Source: Topomyia yanbarensis
Taxonomy: Eukaryota > Arthropoda > Insecta > Diptera > Culicidae
Length of the DNA: 64,000 bases
NCBI RefSeq assembly: GCF_030247195.1
Contig: NC_080671.1
Coordinates: 298,750,917-298,814,916 of the forward strand
Direction of reading: 5' to 3'
The position numbers were made by a program, and so were the translations under genes. Shown here piece by piece: positions 34,418 through 49,879 of the stretch. The notes beneath the pieces are model-generated. The model was given only the letters and a program-made list of their open reading frames with translations. It had not been told where the DNA came from and did no database searches. Within the stretch, counting starts at the first letter, position 1; the number at the start of each line of letters is the position of its first letter.

Positions 34418-37400
34418 AACCTGTTTTAATCCACCTAGCGGTGCAATTGTGCCTTTCTCATTTCTCTAAACTATGGCACGGAGGCTTTTTATGTTCAACA
34501 TAATTGTAGAAATGTCCATTACATTCTTAGTACACTTTGCACTTATACACAATGGCATGCCAGCCACGAACTTGATGAGCTACGTGTCGACGGTGAAACA
34601 CTTGAAACAAAAAAATATCATACTCCATTAGCCTAATCAGCATTAGATCAATGTTATCTGCTTGCTAACTCATTTTGTCATGCGGGGATGGGTATGTGAG
34701 GAGGGCGAAAGTCCCATGAACGAACGACTCCCCAGCTTAAATTGGTATGCTTTGTAATATAGTGGTGGTTTAAAGATGATGGGGTTGAAAGGGAGGGGTA
34801 TGAGGTGGTGGTCTGAGGGGTGATTTAAGGAGATTTTTAAAGGAGGGGAGTGAACAGTAGAGGGGGATCTCTCGGCCTTCCGGGCCGGGATTAGGTTGAC
34901 GTTTTTCAGAGTGATTGCATAACCTTTCTATATGAGAAAGGCAAAAATGTGCAAAATCCAAAAAAGTGAATCTTCGTCAAATTTTTTTCGTGTTTGCATC
35001 AAATCTCGACGTTTTATGCACCTTGAATACATTTAGCATCAAAAATAAAAAATTCTATTTTTAATTTTTCCTATAGTTTTTATGAGAAATTTCTGTGTGG
35101 CCGCACTCTGAAACCCGTAGTTCCGGAACCAGAATTCCGATCGATCCAAAATTCAATAGCAGCCGATGGGAAGGTTGCACCTTTCATTTGAGACTAAGTT
35201 TGGGCAAATCGGTCCTGCCATCTCTGAGAAAAATGAGTGACATTATTTGACACATACGCACATACATACACACACATACACACACACATACACACACATA
35301 CACACACATACATACACACATACACACACATACAGACTTTTTCCGATCTCGACGAACTGAGTCGAATGGGATATGACACTCGGCCTTCCGGGCCGGGATT
35401 AGGTTGACGTTTTTCAGAGTGATTGCATAACCTTTCTATATGAGAAAGGCAAAAATGTGCAAAATCCAAAAAAGTGAATCTTCGTCAAATTTTTTTCGTG
35501 TTTGCATCAAATCTCGACGTTTTATGCACCTTGAATACATTTAGCATCAAAAATAAAAATTCTATTTTTAATTTTTCCTATAGTTTTTATGAGAAATTTC
35601 TGTGAGGCCGCACTCTGAAACCAGTAATTCCGGAACCAGAATTCCGATCGATCCAAAATTCAATAGCAGCCGATGGGAAGGTTGCACCTTTCATTTGAGA
35701 CTAAGTTTGGGCAAATCGGTCCAGCCACCTCTGAGAAAAATGAGTGACATTATTTGACACATACGCACATACATACACACACATACACACACATACACAC
35801 ACACATACATACACACATACACACACACACATACAGACTTTTTCCGATCTCGACGAACTGAGTCGAATGGGATATGACACTCGGCCCTCCGGGCCGGGAT
35901 TAGGTTGACGTTTTTCAGAGTGATTGCATAACCTTTCTATATGAGAAAGGCAAAAATGTGCAAAATCCAAAAAAGTTAATCTTCGTCAAATTTTTTTCGT
36001 GTTTGCATCAAATCTCGACGTTTTATGCACCTTGAATACATTTAGCATCAAAAATAAAAATTCTATTTTTAATTTTTCCTATAGTTTTTATGAGAAATTT
36101 CTGTGTGGCCGCACTCTGAAACCCGTAATTCCGGAACCAGAATTCCGATCGATCCAAAATTCAATAGCAGCCGATGGGAAGGTTGCACCTTTCATTTGAG
36201 ACTAAGTTTGGGCAAATCAGTCCAGCCATCTCTGAGAAAAATGAGTGACATTATTTGACACATACGCACATACATACACACACACATACACACACACATA
36301 CACACACATACACACACATACATACACACATACACACACACACACATACAGACTTTTTCCGATCTCGACGAACTGAGTCGAATGGGATATGACACTCGGC
36401 CCTCCGGGCCGGGATTAGGTTGACGTTTTTCAGAGTGATTGCATAACCTTTCTATATGAGAAAGGCAAAAATGTGCAAAATCCAAAAAAGTGAATCTTCG
36501 TCAAATTTTTTTCGTGTTTGCATCAAATCTCGACGTTTTATGCACCTTGAATACATTTAGCATCAAAAATAAAAATTCTATTTTTAATTTTTCCTATAGT
36601 TTTTATGAGAAATTTCTGTGAGGCCGCACTCTGAAACCCGTAATTCCGGAACCAGAATTCCGATCGATCCAAAATTCAATAGCAGCCGATGGGAAGGTTG
36701 CACCTTTCATTTGAGACTAAGTTTGGGCAAATCGGTCCAGCCATCTCTGAGAAAAATGAGTGACATTATTTGACACATACGCACATACATACACACACAT
36801 ACACACACATACACACACATACACACACATACATACACACACACACATACAGACTTTTTCCGATCTCGACGAACTGAGTCGAATGGGATATGACACTCGG
36901 CCCTCCGGGCCGGGATTAGGTTGACGTTTTTCAGAGTGATTGCATAACCTTTCTATATGAGAAAGGCAAAAATGTGCAAAATCCAAAAAAGTGAATCTTC
37001 GTCAAATTTTTTTCGTGTTTGCATCAAATCTCGACGTTTTATGCACCTTGAATACATTTAGCATCAAAAATAAAAATTCTATTTTTAATTTTTCCTATAG
37101 TTTTTATGAGAAATTTCTGTGTGGCCGCACTCTGAAACCCGTAATTCCGGAACCAGAATTCCGATCGATCCAAAATTCAATAGCAGCCGATGGGAAGGTT
37201 GCACCTTTCATTTAAGACTAAGTTTGGGCAAATCGGTCCAGCCATCTCTGAGAAAAATGAGTGACATTATTTGACACATACGCACATACATACACACACA
37301 CATACACACACACATACACACACATACACACACATACATACACACATACACACACACATACAGACTTTTTCCGATCTCGACGAACTGAGTCGAATGGGAT

Positions 37401-37484
37401 ATGACACTCGGCCCTCCGGGCCGGGATTAGGTTGACGTTTTTCAGAGTGATTGCATAACCTTTCTATATGAGAAAGGCAAAAAG
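34418..37484 (-). mobile_element. Head-plus-tandem-unit repeat element, 5 units
   Basis: The head (34418-34934) is nearly identical to that at 22019. Five units follow: 34935-35443, 35444-35944, 35945-36460, 36461-36961 and 36962-37472. Units 2 and 4 share CTGTGAGGCCGC where the others have CTGTGTGGCCGC, and both are 501 bp, so the array expanded in pairs. The first units of both elements share GGTCCTGCCATC, showing positional homology. The terminal hairpin is CCTTTCT-ATATG-AGAAAGG. Confidence 0.85.
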
Positions 37485-38014
37485 CGTCTTTGTTTCAATG
37501 AAATTTTAGAGGTAACATTCAATTACGCATCCAACGACCCATTTATCATCCAAATAGGTTCGAAAATGGCAGAGTTATTAATTGTTTTCTAAATTAGAAA
37601 CTTGCTCGCATGAACTCTTACGGGGTTAGTGAGGTATTGTCTCGCACTATAAGATACTATAATTGTATTTTCCGTTATTTTTTCCAATTTCAACCTCAAA
37701 GTCCACACGCATACTTTTGAATGTATGCCTAATCGAGCAAAAAAAATATCGTCTTTGTTTCAATGAAATTTTAGAGATAACATTCAATTACGCATCCAAC
37801 GACCCATTTATCATCCAAATAGGTTCGAAAATGGCAGAGTTATTAATTGTTTTCTAAATTAGAAACTTGCTCGCATGAACTCTTACGGGGTTAGTGAGGT
37901 ATTGTCTCGCACTATAAGATACTATAATTGTATTTTCCGTTATTTTTTCCAATTTCAACCTCAAAGTCCACACGCATACTTTTGAATGTATGCCTAATCG
38001 AGCAAAAAAATATA
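37485..38014 (+). repeat. 265 bp tandem duplication
   Basis: CGTCTTTGTTTCAATGAAAT begins at 37485 and 37750; the two copies run to the AATCGAGCAAAAAAA string with one or two differences. Confidence 0.9.
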
Positions 38015-38073
38015 TTTTGAAAATTTTATAAGAAACTGTCGCATTAAAAGTTCATGCGAGCAAGTTTCTAATT
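37854..38073. mobile_element. Small MITE with 24 bp TIRs
   Basis: ATTAGAAACTTGCTCGCATG (37856 on) is complementary to CATGCGAGCAAGTTTCTAAT (ending 38072). An extra copy of the left end lies at about 37590-37613 because of the tandem duplication. Non-coding. Confidence 0.65.
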
Positions 38074-38075
38074 TG

Positions 38076-39832
38076 GAAAAAAGATGGGTAGGTAATGTCA
38101 GAGACATAACCGAAGTGAAGTAGAATACACTTAGGCTGGCAACTCGAATGCTGTAATTTTTACTATCTTTCGCATGGTTGCATTAAATTCAGCTATCAAG
38201 TATTTCTGTTATTTATATATATGCAATACCTACACGTACAGCACTTGCGATGCGTTTATGCAAATGAAATTTCGGTTCTACCTCGAAACTTGCAAACGTC
38301 CGCCCGAGACACATGTGTGACAAAATTCAACTGTGGGGTTTGTTCCCAAGTTTCCAGTGGGTAATTACTACCCACCCACTACCCCTGAATAGTACTACCT
38401 TTACTACTCACATTATTGAATATTTCATTACACATAAGTATAGTGGGATCAAAAGGCATTCTTCTACCTGCTTTATTTTGGAAATAGGCCACTTTTAAGC
38501 ATGGCATGAACAAATAAAATAAATTAAAGGCAAATCGGACTCACTGAAAGTTAAACTCACTCCACAGTTAAAGCCAGTAGAAGGGCATTTGCGCGTGGAA
38601 TGTCAACATTAGAGAGTTCAGGCGAATGCCCTATAAAAATAGTACATTCAAACCTTAACCAACCAGTTTTTTTCGCAATAACCCTGCAATTGACACGTAT
38701 GATAATAACCGACAACAAATGTAGTACCAGAACATTACTTTTAACGGAGCATTTCACTTGTAGAGCAGAGAAATTCGCAAACAAAATAAGTAAAATGAAA
38801 ATTCCGTTTCACGTTTCCCAGTTTGCCCCCAAAATCAAACCATCTACAGAAACTTAAATCAGTATTCAACCAACCAACATAATCTCCTTCAAATCGTCAG
38901 TCGCAACCACACTACCGTTCGCTAGAAGAAAATTAATAAAAGAGCACATATATTCAAATTCATTGAATGAAAATTGATCATAATCAGCCGCATTCATTTT
39001 CAATATTCAGTGACGTTGCTGAAAATGTCAAACGAACAAACCGCCCATTCATCGATGCAGATTTTCATTCGTCTCCGATTATTACACGAAGCGACCGTGC
39101 AGCAACGAATCAAACGCATCAAAGTAGGCCCTGGCACAATGTAAGCGATGATGATTGTTGTTTCATATGCTTTACCGGAATTTGAAACCATTTTCCTAGA
39201 TAATTAGTGAAATGAATATATTGCACGATATTCAACTGAATGAATAACATGGATATTTGAATGAATATTTTTTCTATTCACTGCGAGTCGCATCAGGTTC
39301 ATTTTCAGCCGTCAAAAAATAGCTTCGATTATTTTTAACTCTGGCCGTGGTGAATTTATTTGAGAACGCCACGCATAATTGAAAGAGCAAGAGAGCGGAG
39401 TCTTTCTCACCAAACAACCCCATCGCCAGCGAACACGTGAAATTCGTTTACTTAGCTCCGAAAGAAACAGCATTCCGTTTTTTCTGTGGTATGTGATCAT
39501 TGTATATATAAACCAGGTGCTCCTGTACATCATTGAAATCATGCCTGGCGGCAGTCATGGAATATATCGCTTCGAGCTGACGGAACGTAGCAACTACTAC
39601 GAGGTCAGAAAGGAAACTTTAGAGGCAGGACCGATATTTCATTTGCATAAACGCATCGCAAGTGATGTACGTGTAGGTAATGCATATATATAAATAACAG
39701 AAATACTGGATAGCTGAATTTAATGCAACCGTGCAAAAGATAGTAAAAATTACAGCATTCGAATTACCAGCCTAAGTATATTCTACTTCACTTCGGTTAT
39801 GTCGCTGACATTATCTACCCATATTTTTTTTC
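38076..39832. mobile_element. TIR element, ~200 bp inverted ends
   Basis: 38076-38281 (GATGGGTAGGTAATGTCAGAG...) is complementary to 39634-39832 at high identity. The 1.35 kb interior has short frames (38557-38857, 38967-39185, 39379-39693) without recognisable domains, so this looks non-autonomous. One of the dispersed ~370 bp repeats lies inside it. Confidence 0.75.
38960..39330 (+). repeat. Dispersed ~370 bp repeat, copy 1
   Basis: Aligns in direct orientation with 41295-41665 at roughly 75-80% identity, sharing for example CATTTTCAATATTCAG, GTGCAGCAACGAATCAAACG and TTCATTTTCAGCCGTC. No coding capacity seen. Confidence 0.7.
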
Positions 39833-41294
39833 TTATGTGCTGCTTTTAAATGTGAGTCGCGGTTCATTGGATGCAAAGAGGCGGTCCTAGCAACGCTCGC
39901 TGCTTGGTTGAATTGTTCGGACCAATCAGCGCTGGTAATTACCACTTTCACAAAATACATTATTTTTATTATTTATAGTAAAAGTACATTTTACGGAATC
40001 AAATACAATATACGTCTACATATTTCCGATATCGCTAATTTCGGTTCCTATTGTTGAAAATCCCATTGATTTCTAATTGGACTTGCAACTATAGGTACAC
40101 TATATCAACAATCAAGGGAGCTCAAAATTCAAGGAAAATCTTTTTTTTTCGATAATTATTTGAGAAAATTTCAAGGATAACAGTTCAACTATAGGAGCAC
40201 CCACCCTACAACAGAAGTTATTCGCATTTGAAAACTGGAAAAATATCTCAGCAGAAAACTTTGAAACGGGAGCTCTATATTGAAACGTTAGAAGTATTCT
40301 ACTTCAAAATACTAACTCTGCCATTTTCCAACCAATTTTGCAGAGGCGGCGCGTCGGTACGTTCAACCTGTTCATTGAACAGGTAAGCAAAATCTGAGGA
40401 CCCGAATTTTCAGTTAAAATAAATAAACAGCAGCAGCACGCAAATTAATTTAAATGAAAGTAACAATCTTCAAACCTTGAAGCTCAACAATTTGATCCGA
40501 ACGATAATTCAACCTAGCATACCGAGCGGGTAAATTTCAAAAAAAATCTGTCTTCCCATGACCGGTTCAACCTCAAACATGCACGCATCTCGTACTCTCA
40601 CCGCATGCTATGGATGGAGCAGCTGCATGAGCGACGGCTGGAACAGCAACGTGAGTGTCATGGGCGACGGCCTTTTGTATTTCCTTTTGCAACGGTTCAA
40701 GTCAAATATTGAACAAATACATTGGTGCAATATCCATAAGGGCGTCAGAGTTGTGTGCAAACAAGAGCGATTTATAATTTTTGAGCGCGTGTCGCCGTAC
40801 GTTCATAACAGTCGGTCGAACGCTTGTTTTTTGGTTGCTGTACTTGGGGCATATTGGTTTTAGGCGCGTATGTATTCCGTTGGTTCAAAGATAATAATGA
40901 ACCGTCTACTTTTGCTTCAAAGAATTTTTGTGCTCTTTGCATTAACATGTTTATAACTTGTCTACTGAGAGTGTAGAATGGACATAAATTCAAATAACGG
41001 GTTGTTCGAATGATTTCCCGTTCTATTGTAATAATGAACGGGTTGATGTTGAATATCTCATGTCTACGATATTTTACGAGAAAAATATTTTTTCTGGATT
41101 CAATGAATTGCATCAGGCACATTCAAATTTCTATCCCATTTTAAAGAATTGAGGGATGACTTTAAACCGGTAGACAAATCTTTCAATCATTGTTACACAG
41201 AACGACGATTATTTATTGGTGTGTAGAATATAAGTGTCTACATTTCAACTTAATTCATATCATGTCATGATTTATAAGTATTCAATGACAGAGT
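39833..41294. other. No gene seen
   Basis: Between two repeat copies. Frames at 40558-40863 and 40772-41122 overlap on opposite strands and show no recognisable domain. Confidence 0.4.
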
Positions 41295-41665
41295 TACAAA
41301 TATTCGAAGTCATTGAATAAAAAATTATCATATTCAACCGCTTTCATTTTCAATATTCAGGGACGCACCGTAAACCGCAAACGAACAAACATTTAGTGCA
41401 GGTTTTCATTCGCCTTCGATTATTGCACAAAGTGAACGTGCAGCAACGAATCAAACGTGTCAAAGTAGTTCGTAGTACAATGTAAGCAATGATAATTATT
41501 ATTTTACATGCTTTACTAACATTTGAAAACATTTACCTATATAATAAGTGAATTGAATACTATTGTACGATATTCAACTGAATGAAAAACATGGATTTTT
41601 GAATGAATAATTTTTCTATTCATCACGAGGTTCATTTTCAGCCGTCCAGAAAAAAAATTCTATTA
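41295..41665 (+). repeat. Dispersed ~370 bp repeat, copy 2
   Basis: Direct relative of 38960-39330, here outside any TIR element. Confidence 0.7.
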
Positions 41666-43497
<1,832 letters not shown>

Positions 43498-43514
43498 GGC
43501 GCAGTCTAAGTGCT
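43498..43514 (+). promoter_or_regulatory. Primer-binding site, tRNA-Ser type
   Basis: TGGCGCAGTC overlaps the last LTR base and matches the primer-site start known from 17.6/297-type elements, which use tRNA-Ser. Position immediately after the LTR supports the call. Confidence 0.75.
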
Positions 43515-43923
43515 AGGGGAGAGTGAAAATCCATTAAAAGTAAAACCAACGTGGTTCAAAAAGGATCAGGATCAACACCCTAGGACGAACCAACAAACGC
43601 TCGCGTGAGTAATAATTTTAAGTAATTTAAACACAAAGTCTAATACCTGGAACAGGTAAATAGATTCTTCGTTTATCATATAAACCCTACTAATAACACA
43701 CCGGTTCGCCCCCACCAGCGGTAAGCAACCCAGTATAATATCACAGTTAGGTCGCGAACTATCATATTTTTTACAAACTAAATCTATAAGCAGTAGTTAT
43801 TACCAGCATAACAGTGAAGTGAAACAAATAAAAGAAAAAGGAAACCGAAAAAGTGAAGTGAAATTATCCCTAGTGAAACCCAATTTATAAGACTAGTTAA
43901 TTATCGCATTAATTTATAAGGAA
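43515..43923 (+). other. Untranslated leader of the retrovirus
   Basis: Roughly 410 bases between primer site and gag start without an open frame. This is the expected place for packaging signals and the env splice donor, but I cannot fix either. Confidence 0.6.
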
Positions 43924-45481
43924 ATGGCAGCTGTTCAAGCTCATATTGATCAATTGCACGCCCAGCTGAACGAAGCTAAATCTCGTTTAGAAGCAAGCGA
44001 ACAAGAGATCGCACATTTACAACAGCGTAATGCGCACTCCGACCAACTCCAGCAAGAGTTGATCGAGGCACGAGCAGAATTGTTACAACGGGTTGTACAG
44101 GTTCAGGAATTGCAACTTGCTTGCCCAGAACTAGAACTGGAGCGCTTGCAGAGTGAATTAACCGCACTGCAGCAACAAAATCAAGAACTAAAACTAAATA
44201 AGGAACGAGTCGAACCTTTTCAATTCGACATCAATAATGAATTTTGCAAAGGTCGTGTGCCTGATTTAATCAAAGGACTACCTATCTTTAGTGGTAATCC
44301 GAAGCAAGTCAGTCAATGGATTCAATCTGTTGATAGAATTTTAGACTTGTATAAACATTTAGAAAATTCAAATCTCTATCCATTGTGGTTACAAGAAATT
44401 CGGAACAAAATTACTGGTGAAGCTGGAGATCTTTTGTGTTCGAATGGAACAGCCTTAAACTGGGCTGAAATAAAGCAACAGTTGACTATTTTATACGGAG
44501 GACAAAAGAGAACTTTCCACTCTTTTACAAAAATTGTTTTCCTTGAGACAAGCAAGAAATACAATAGGTGAGTTTTATTCTCAAATTCAAGACTGTTTTA
44601 CGGGTATCTCGACCCAAATTCAGATGAACTCGGAATGGACAGTTTCCGCAGAACTGGTCAGATTCGTTGATAAAATCAGTCTCGAAAAATTTATAGACGG
44701 GCTAGAAGAACCCTACTCGTCGCACACCCGGTTATTGCAACCGAGAAATCTTAACCAAGCATTTCAATATGCTATGGAAAAAGCTAATAAGGAGGCCAGA
44801 AGAACCGGAGAGTACGAAGTAAACAACCGTCCTAAGCAAATGGCACCAAAACCACCTCCAATTCCAATCATGAATCCACAAATCCCACAATTCCGAAAAA
44901 ACTTTTCAATGTACCCGAAAAACATGCCAATGCCATACATTCAACAAAGGCATTTTCCAATTCAACCTAGATTCCCACAAACACCACCCAATCAATTTTT
45001 CCAATCAAGACCCCAATAGAATCAATTCCCGGCATCTTTTCAGGCCACAAACCAATCTAGACCAATACCGTTCAGAACTTTCGGTCGACAAAATTACCCC
45101 CAGATCAATCAATTTAGAACAAACAATTCTAAGCCTCAACCAGTAGAGAAAATGGAAGTAGACCCATCTATAAGGGTAAATTATATGAATCGGCCAAATC
45201 AATCGCAGCAACATTTTATGAATTATAATTCTCAACAGTGGGAACTCGGTCCATGCCCAGAGGAACCGCACTTCTATGATTATGTCGATAACGAAAGTTT
45301 TGACCCAACTGACAATTGTTCAACAAACGAAATCTCCAACGACACACCTGCCTCTGAACAATTGGAATCAAATCCTAAAGAAGACGATTTAAATTTTCAT
45401 TTAGCGCAAACCCACCATCCAGAGACATCAATAATTTTGTTCCCTACGTACTTCTTAAAACATCAAATGGTGATAACTTGA
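43924..45481 (+). pseudogene. gag: gag, frameshifted and with a stop codon
   Basis: The first frame (43924-44571) starts with MAAVQAHIDQLHAQL and has a long Gln/Glu/Leu-rich coiled coil over residues ~1-95, then a capsid-like region with GLPIFSGNPKQVSQWIQSV, typical of insect gypsy Gag. The frame shifts near 44534-44571, and the second frame carries the rest of the capsid and a Pro/Asn/Gln-rich tail without a CCHC knuckle, as is usual for errantiviruses. A TAG at 45017-45019 interrupts the tail, which is open again to 45481. The product is the structural core protein; this copy cannot make it whole. Confidence 0.85.
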
Positions 45482-45576
45482 AATTTCTAATTGACACCGG
45501 AGCTAATAAAAATTACATTAGCTCAAAACTTGTGAATTTAAATCGTTGTCGTCAAACAACGCCCTGCAGGTACGAA
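45478..45576 (+). pseudogene. pol: Retroviral aspartic protease, N-terminal part
   Basis: In a frame -1 relative to gag, LKFLIDTGANKNYIS contains the DTGA active site of retropepsins. The gag-to-protease change fits the -1 frameshift expected in this group. The frame stops at 45574-45576, while the protease domain appears to continue in the frame of the downstream RT (FDGLIGYETL near 45690), so a frame break lies inside the domain. Confidence 0.75.
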
Positions 45577-48271
45577 ATATAAGTGGATCCCACATTGTTG
45601 AAAAATATGTAAATTTTAATCCTTTTCCTGATATTCCTCACACACAGGCTTTTCAATTCTACGTTTTCGATTTCCATCCATTTTTCGATGGACTAATTGG
45701 ATACGAAACTCTTAAGCAGCTCAATGCCAAAATTCTAAATTCCGAAAATGCTCTTGAAATTTCAAATATTAAGATAAAGATGAAGGGAAAATATCCCGAA
45801 TCAACACCGCTGCATTTGAACGCGAATGAGACAAAAACAATTAGGCTCCCTACTAGTATCACTGATGGAAAGTTTTTAGTTGAACAAGATTTAAAGATCC
45901 ACCCTGACATAATAGTTCATTCTGGATTGTACAATGCTCAAAAAAATAGCGCATGGGTCGTTATCAGTAATTTATCTAATAACCCGATCGAGCTCCAAGC
46001 CACCGGACCAATTGAAGTGGAACTACATAATTTCGAAACAGGTATGCCCCCTAAACTACCGCCAAATATAAAACGTCCACTGTTTAATCAACTCAGGCTA
46101 AATCACTTAAATAAAGAAGAGAAGAAAAAATTGTTGGATATCATCGCAAATTTTCAAGACGTCTTCTACATCGATGGAGAAGACTTAAGTTTCACTAACG
46201 CAGTAAAGCATAAAATTACCACCAAAGCCGACTCACCCGTGTACACGAAATCTTACCGATATCCTTTCTGTCATCGAGAGCAAGTTTGTCGGCAGATTTC
46301 AAAAATGTTAGACCAAGGCATTATTCGACCTTCGAATAGTCCATGGTCATCACCTATTTGGATAGTGCCCAAAAAGGCAGACGCTTCAGGATCAAAGAAA
46401 TGGAGACTCGTAATAGATTATCGAAAACTTAATGAAAAAACTGTTAGTGACCGTTACCCCATCCCGAATATCACGGACATTTTGGACAAACTCGGTCGTA
46501 GTATGTATTTTTCTACACTCGATCTAGCATCAGGTTTTCACCAGATCGAGATAAACAAAGAAGACATACCAAAAACAGCCTTCAATGTGGAAAGTGGTCA
46601 TTACGAGTTTTTAAGGATGCCCTTTGGCCTGAAAAATGCTCCTTCGACCTTCCAAAGGGTCATGGATAATATACTTCGAGAGCACATAGGTGTGCGTTGC
46701 TTGGTATACATGGACGATATAATCGTCTTTTCTACTAGTCTTCAAGAACATTTAGTTAATCTTTCGAAAATATTTGAGACATTAAGAAAATACAACATGA
46801 AAGTTCAGTTAGATAAAAGTGAATTTCTTTGCAAAGAAGTCGCTTTTCTAGGACACGTAATAACTGAAGAAGGGGTTAAAACTAATCCCAACAAAATCGA
46901 GATTATAAAAAACTGGCCCTTGCCCAGAAATGAGAAAGACTTGAGAGCTTTCTTAGGTGTACTAGGGTATTATAGAAAATTCATTTGCGACTTTGCTAAA
47001 ATCGCCAAGCCCCTCACAGTACAATTAAGGAAAGGAGAATCTATTGAACACACTAAAGAATTTGTTTCCGCATTCGAAAGATGCAAGAACATCCTTAGTA
47101 GCAGTCAGGTCCTTGCCTACTTCAAGAAACCATTTAACCTGACAACTGACGCGTCGAAATTTACCATCGGAGCTGTCTTGTCCCAAGGACCAATCGGTCA
47201 AGATAAACCAATCGCCTTTGCATCCCGTACACTATCGAAATGCGAAGAGAACTATTCTACAATAGAAAAAGAACTCTTAGCTATCGATTGGGCATGCAAG
47301 TACTTTCGTCCCTATCTATTTGGGCGAAAATTCACATTATACACGGACCATAAACCACTAACATATGCGTTGAATCTAAAGGACCCTCACAGTAAATTGG
47401 TAAGATATAAATTAAGACTCGAAGAATACGATTATGAGATACGTCATAGACCAGGAAAACAGAACGTAGTCGCCGACGGATTATCTCGTATAAATCAGGA
47501 ATCGAATTTTAATGAAATCCAGGAATTGAATATTAACGAAACCCAGTCAGAATCTTCGGACGGCATTTCTGCACATTCCGCCGACACAGACGATGGTCAG
47601 TTTATACGGATGACCGAACGGCCATTGAATTTCTATAAAAACCAAATTGTACTTAAATTAGGCAGCACAGATGAGGAGACGTACGAACAAATATTCCCCC
47701 ACATATTTCGCAGAACCATTACCAAAACTACATTTGGTATTCCTTTCGCTATTCGAATGTTCAGGGAATACATGCACCCTACTCATATTAACTGCATCCT
47801 CTGTCCCGAGCAAATAATAAATACATTACAGGTGGCGTACAGAAACTATTTTTCTAGAAATAAAATGTTTAAAATTTTACTAACTCAATCCATCCTACAG
47901 GATCTCACCACAGCAGAAGAGCAGAACAACGTGATTGAAGCAACCCACGACAGAGCCCACCGCGGTATTCAAGAAAACCATGCCGTTATTATTAAAAAGT
48001 TCTATTTCCCTCAAATGAGAAGCAAGATCCGCTCCTTCATTAACCTTTGCAAAACCTGTCTTTCCAACAAATACGAAAGGAACCCATACAAAATCACATT
48101 CGCCGAAACTCCTATTCCCAAGAAACCTCTCGACATTATGCACATTGATATATTTATATCCACCCCTAACCTTTTCCTTTCGGCCGTTGACAAATTGTCC
48201 CGTTTTGCGATGCTTGTACCTCTAAAATCCAGATCCATTCCCGACGTTAAAAGAAGCATCACAAAACTAAT
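45546..48271 (+). pseudogene. pol: pol: RT, RNase H and first half of integrase
   Basis: Long open frame. RT: RLVIDYRKLNEKT, LDLASGFHQI, and YMDD at about 46707-46718. RNase H: LTTDASKFTIGAVLSQG near 47140, then the ENYSTIEKELLAI and YTDHKPL blocks. The integrase zinc domain has HDRAHRG and CKTC (about 47945-48060), and the first catalytic Asp lies in MHIDIF near 48140. The frame is broken by the insertion beginning at 48272, so the second and third catalytic residues lie 11 kb downstream. It would have encoded reverse transcription and integration. Confidence 0.9.
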
Positions 48272-48286
48272 AGACCTTTCTCGTCA
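48272..48286 (+). repeat. Left terminal inverted repeat of the 11.46 kb insertion
   Basis: AGACCTTTCTCGTCA, exactly complementary to 59718-59732; similarity stops directly inside. Confidence 0.75.
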
Positions 48287-49879
48287 AAAAATTTAATATG
48301 CAGAACAGCTTCCGTTTTCATCGCTGGATCGATTCTGAATACTGTCACGTTAATTTGGTGTCTCTAACTATTGAAAAAATCAAAAATTCTTCGAACTGCC
48401 CATTTTACTCTGTATTCCCCTGTTCTATTTTACCCCGATTCTCCATACTTTTACACCATTTGGATGAACTTCGAGTGGGGAATATGAAATAAAGTTACGG
48501 CGGGTAGCCAATAACAAAGTTCCAGTAGCCTACCGCTCGCCGGCATCTATTTTAATCTGGCTATTCGTCGTTTCGTTTACTGGGTATGAACTTCAAGAGT
48601 TCATTCCAATTTGTCAAAAACATTGTTTTGACGTAGATGAACCCCAAAACAGTGTTGCAGAATATACCGATTTATCGATATATAAACCGATTTTTAATTT
48701 CAAAACCAATAAAGTTACTAAAAATACCGATTTCTTTTTTCTTACCAAAAAATAACGATTTTCATATAATAAGTTCAATTAATATTACGTTTGGACCTTT
48801 TTAGAAAATTTCTTCACCACATCAAATCATCAGGAAATTGATTCAGCAATCTGCCAGGTTACTATCAAAATTTCAAATAAAGCTCACCAACTGATTCTGA
48901 AATCGATTGAGCTCGGTAGGTTTGATTACATAACATTCGAATGATCTATAATTTAAAACCAATAATTTGCAGGTAACTTTTGGTTAGCATACATCTTCAC
49001 ACCGATAAATACCTATTTTTTATTTAGAACTATACCGATTTTTTTTCAGTACCAGTAGAAAGTGGAAGTACTCCGGAGCAAACAGAGAGAAAATCGTTCC
49101 TATGTTCTCTTTTTTCTTCTTCCGTTAGCAAACTGGAGTAAAAAGCAAGTATTTTTTGCGTCTGTTTGCTCCGGAGCAACTTCTGTGTACTAGAACAAAC
49201 CTATTATACAAAACCATCTGACAACGCTTCTCTAAAGTGAAAAGTGCTCTTCAAACATCGATGACCAGCCCCCTGTCAAGGACGACGTCTCTGTACAGCC
49301 AGCATCACTGCCATGAAAGGCAAAACATTGATTTTGAACCGAATGATTAGAAGCTGTATTTAGTTACAAAATGTCGATTTTCTGAATGATATGATATTAA
49401 ATCATCCCACAAGATGCAAAACGTCGTGTGGAATGCTTGAATATCGAGCATAGTGCCGAACATAATTCTTTGTTTGGGGCTTTATAGCTATAACGCCCCA
49501 TATATGTTGGTCGCTGTCAAACTCCATATGATGGTATAGGGTTGCCAGGGGGCTGTCGATGACATCTTTTTTGTTTTTTCCTGTTTTCTCTATATAGGTA
49601 TACCTATCTGATATGTATTTCATCCTGCCAAGGAATCCAAAAACATCAGCTGTCTCCCGTTTTCCGAAAGTTCGCCGACCAGTTTTGCTTCCAAACTGAA
49701 GAAAAAACTACAGTTTAACTTCACCAGGCACATCATCAGAATGAGATGCAGGAAAATATTAACCCAGAATGGTTTCATTTTACCATCCAGTATGAGAAAC
49801 ATTTTACAAATGATAATCGTGTATGCCCAAAAGGTATTTGTGCGGATCTGCGAATTCGGTTTTTGTGGAATAATTCGAC
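48287..49879. other. Unassigned DNA at the left side of the insertion
   Basis: No gene is recognised. It includes an AT-rich section at 48650-49060. Frames at 49402-49802 (minus) and 49746-49952 (plus) have no clear family features; part of the latter may be a decayed upstream SCAP exon. Confidence 0.4.
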
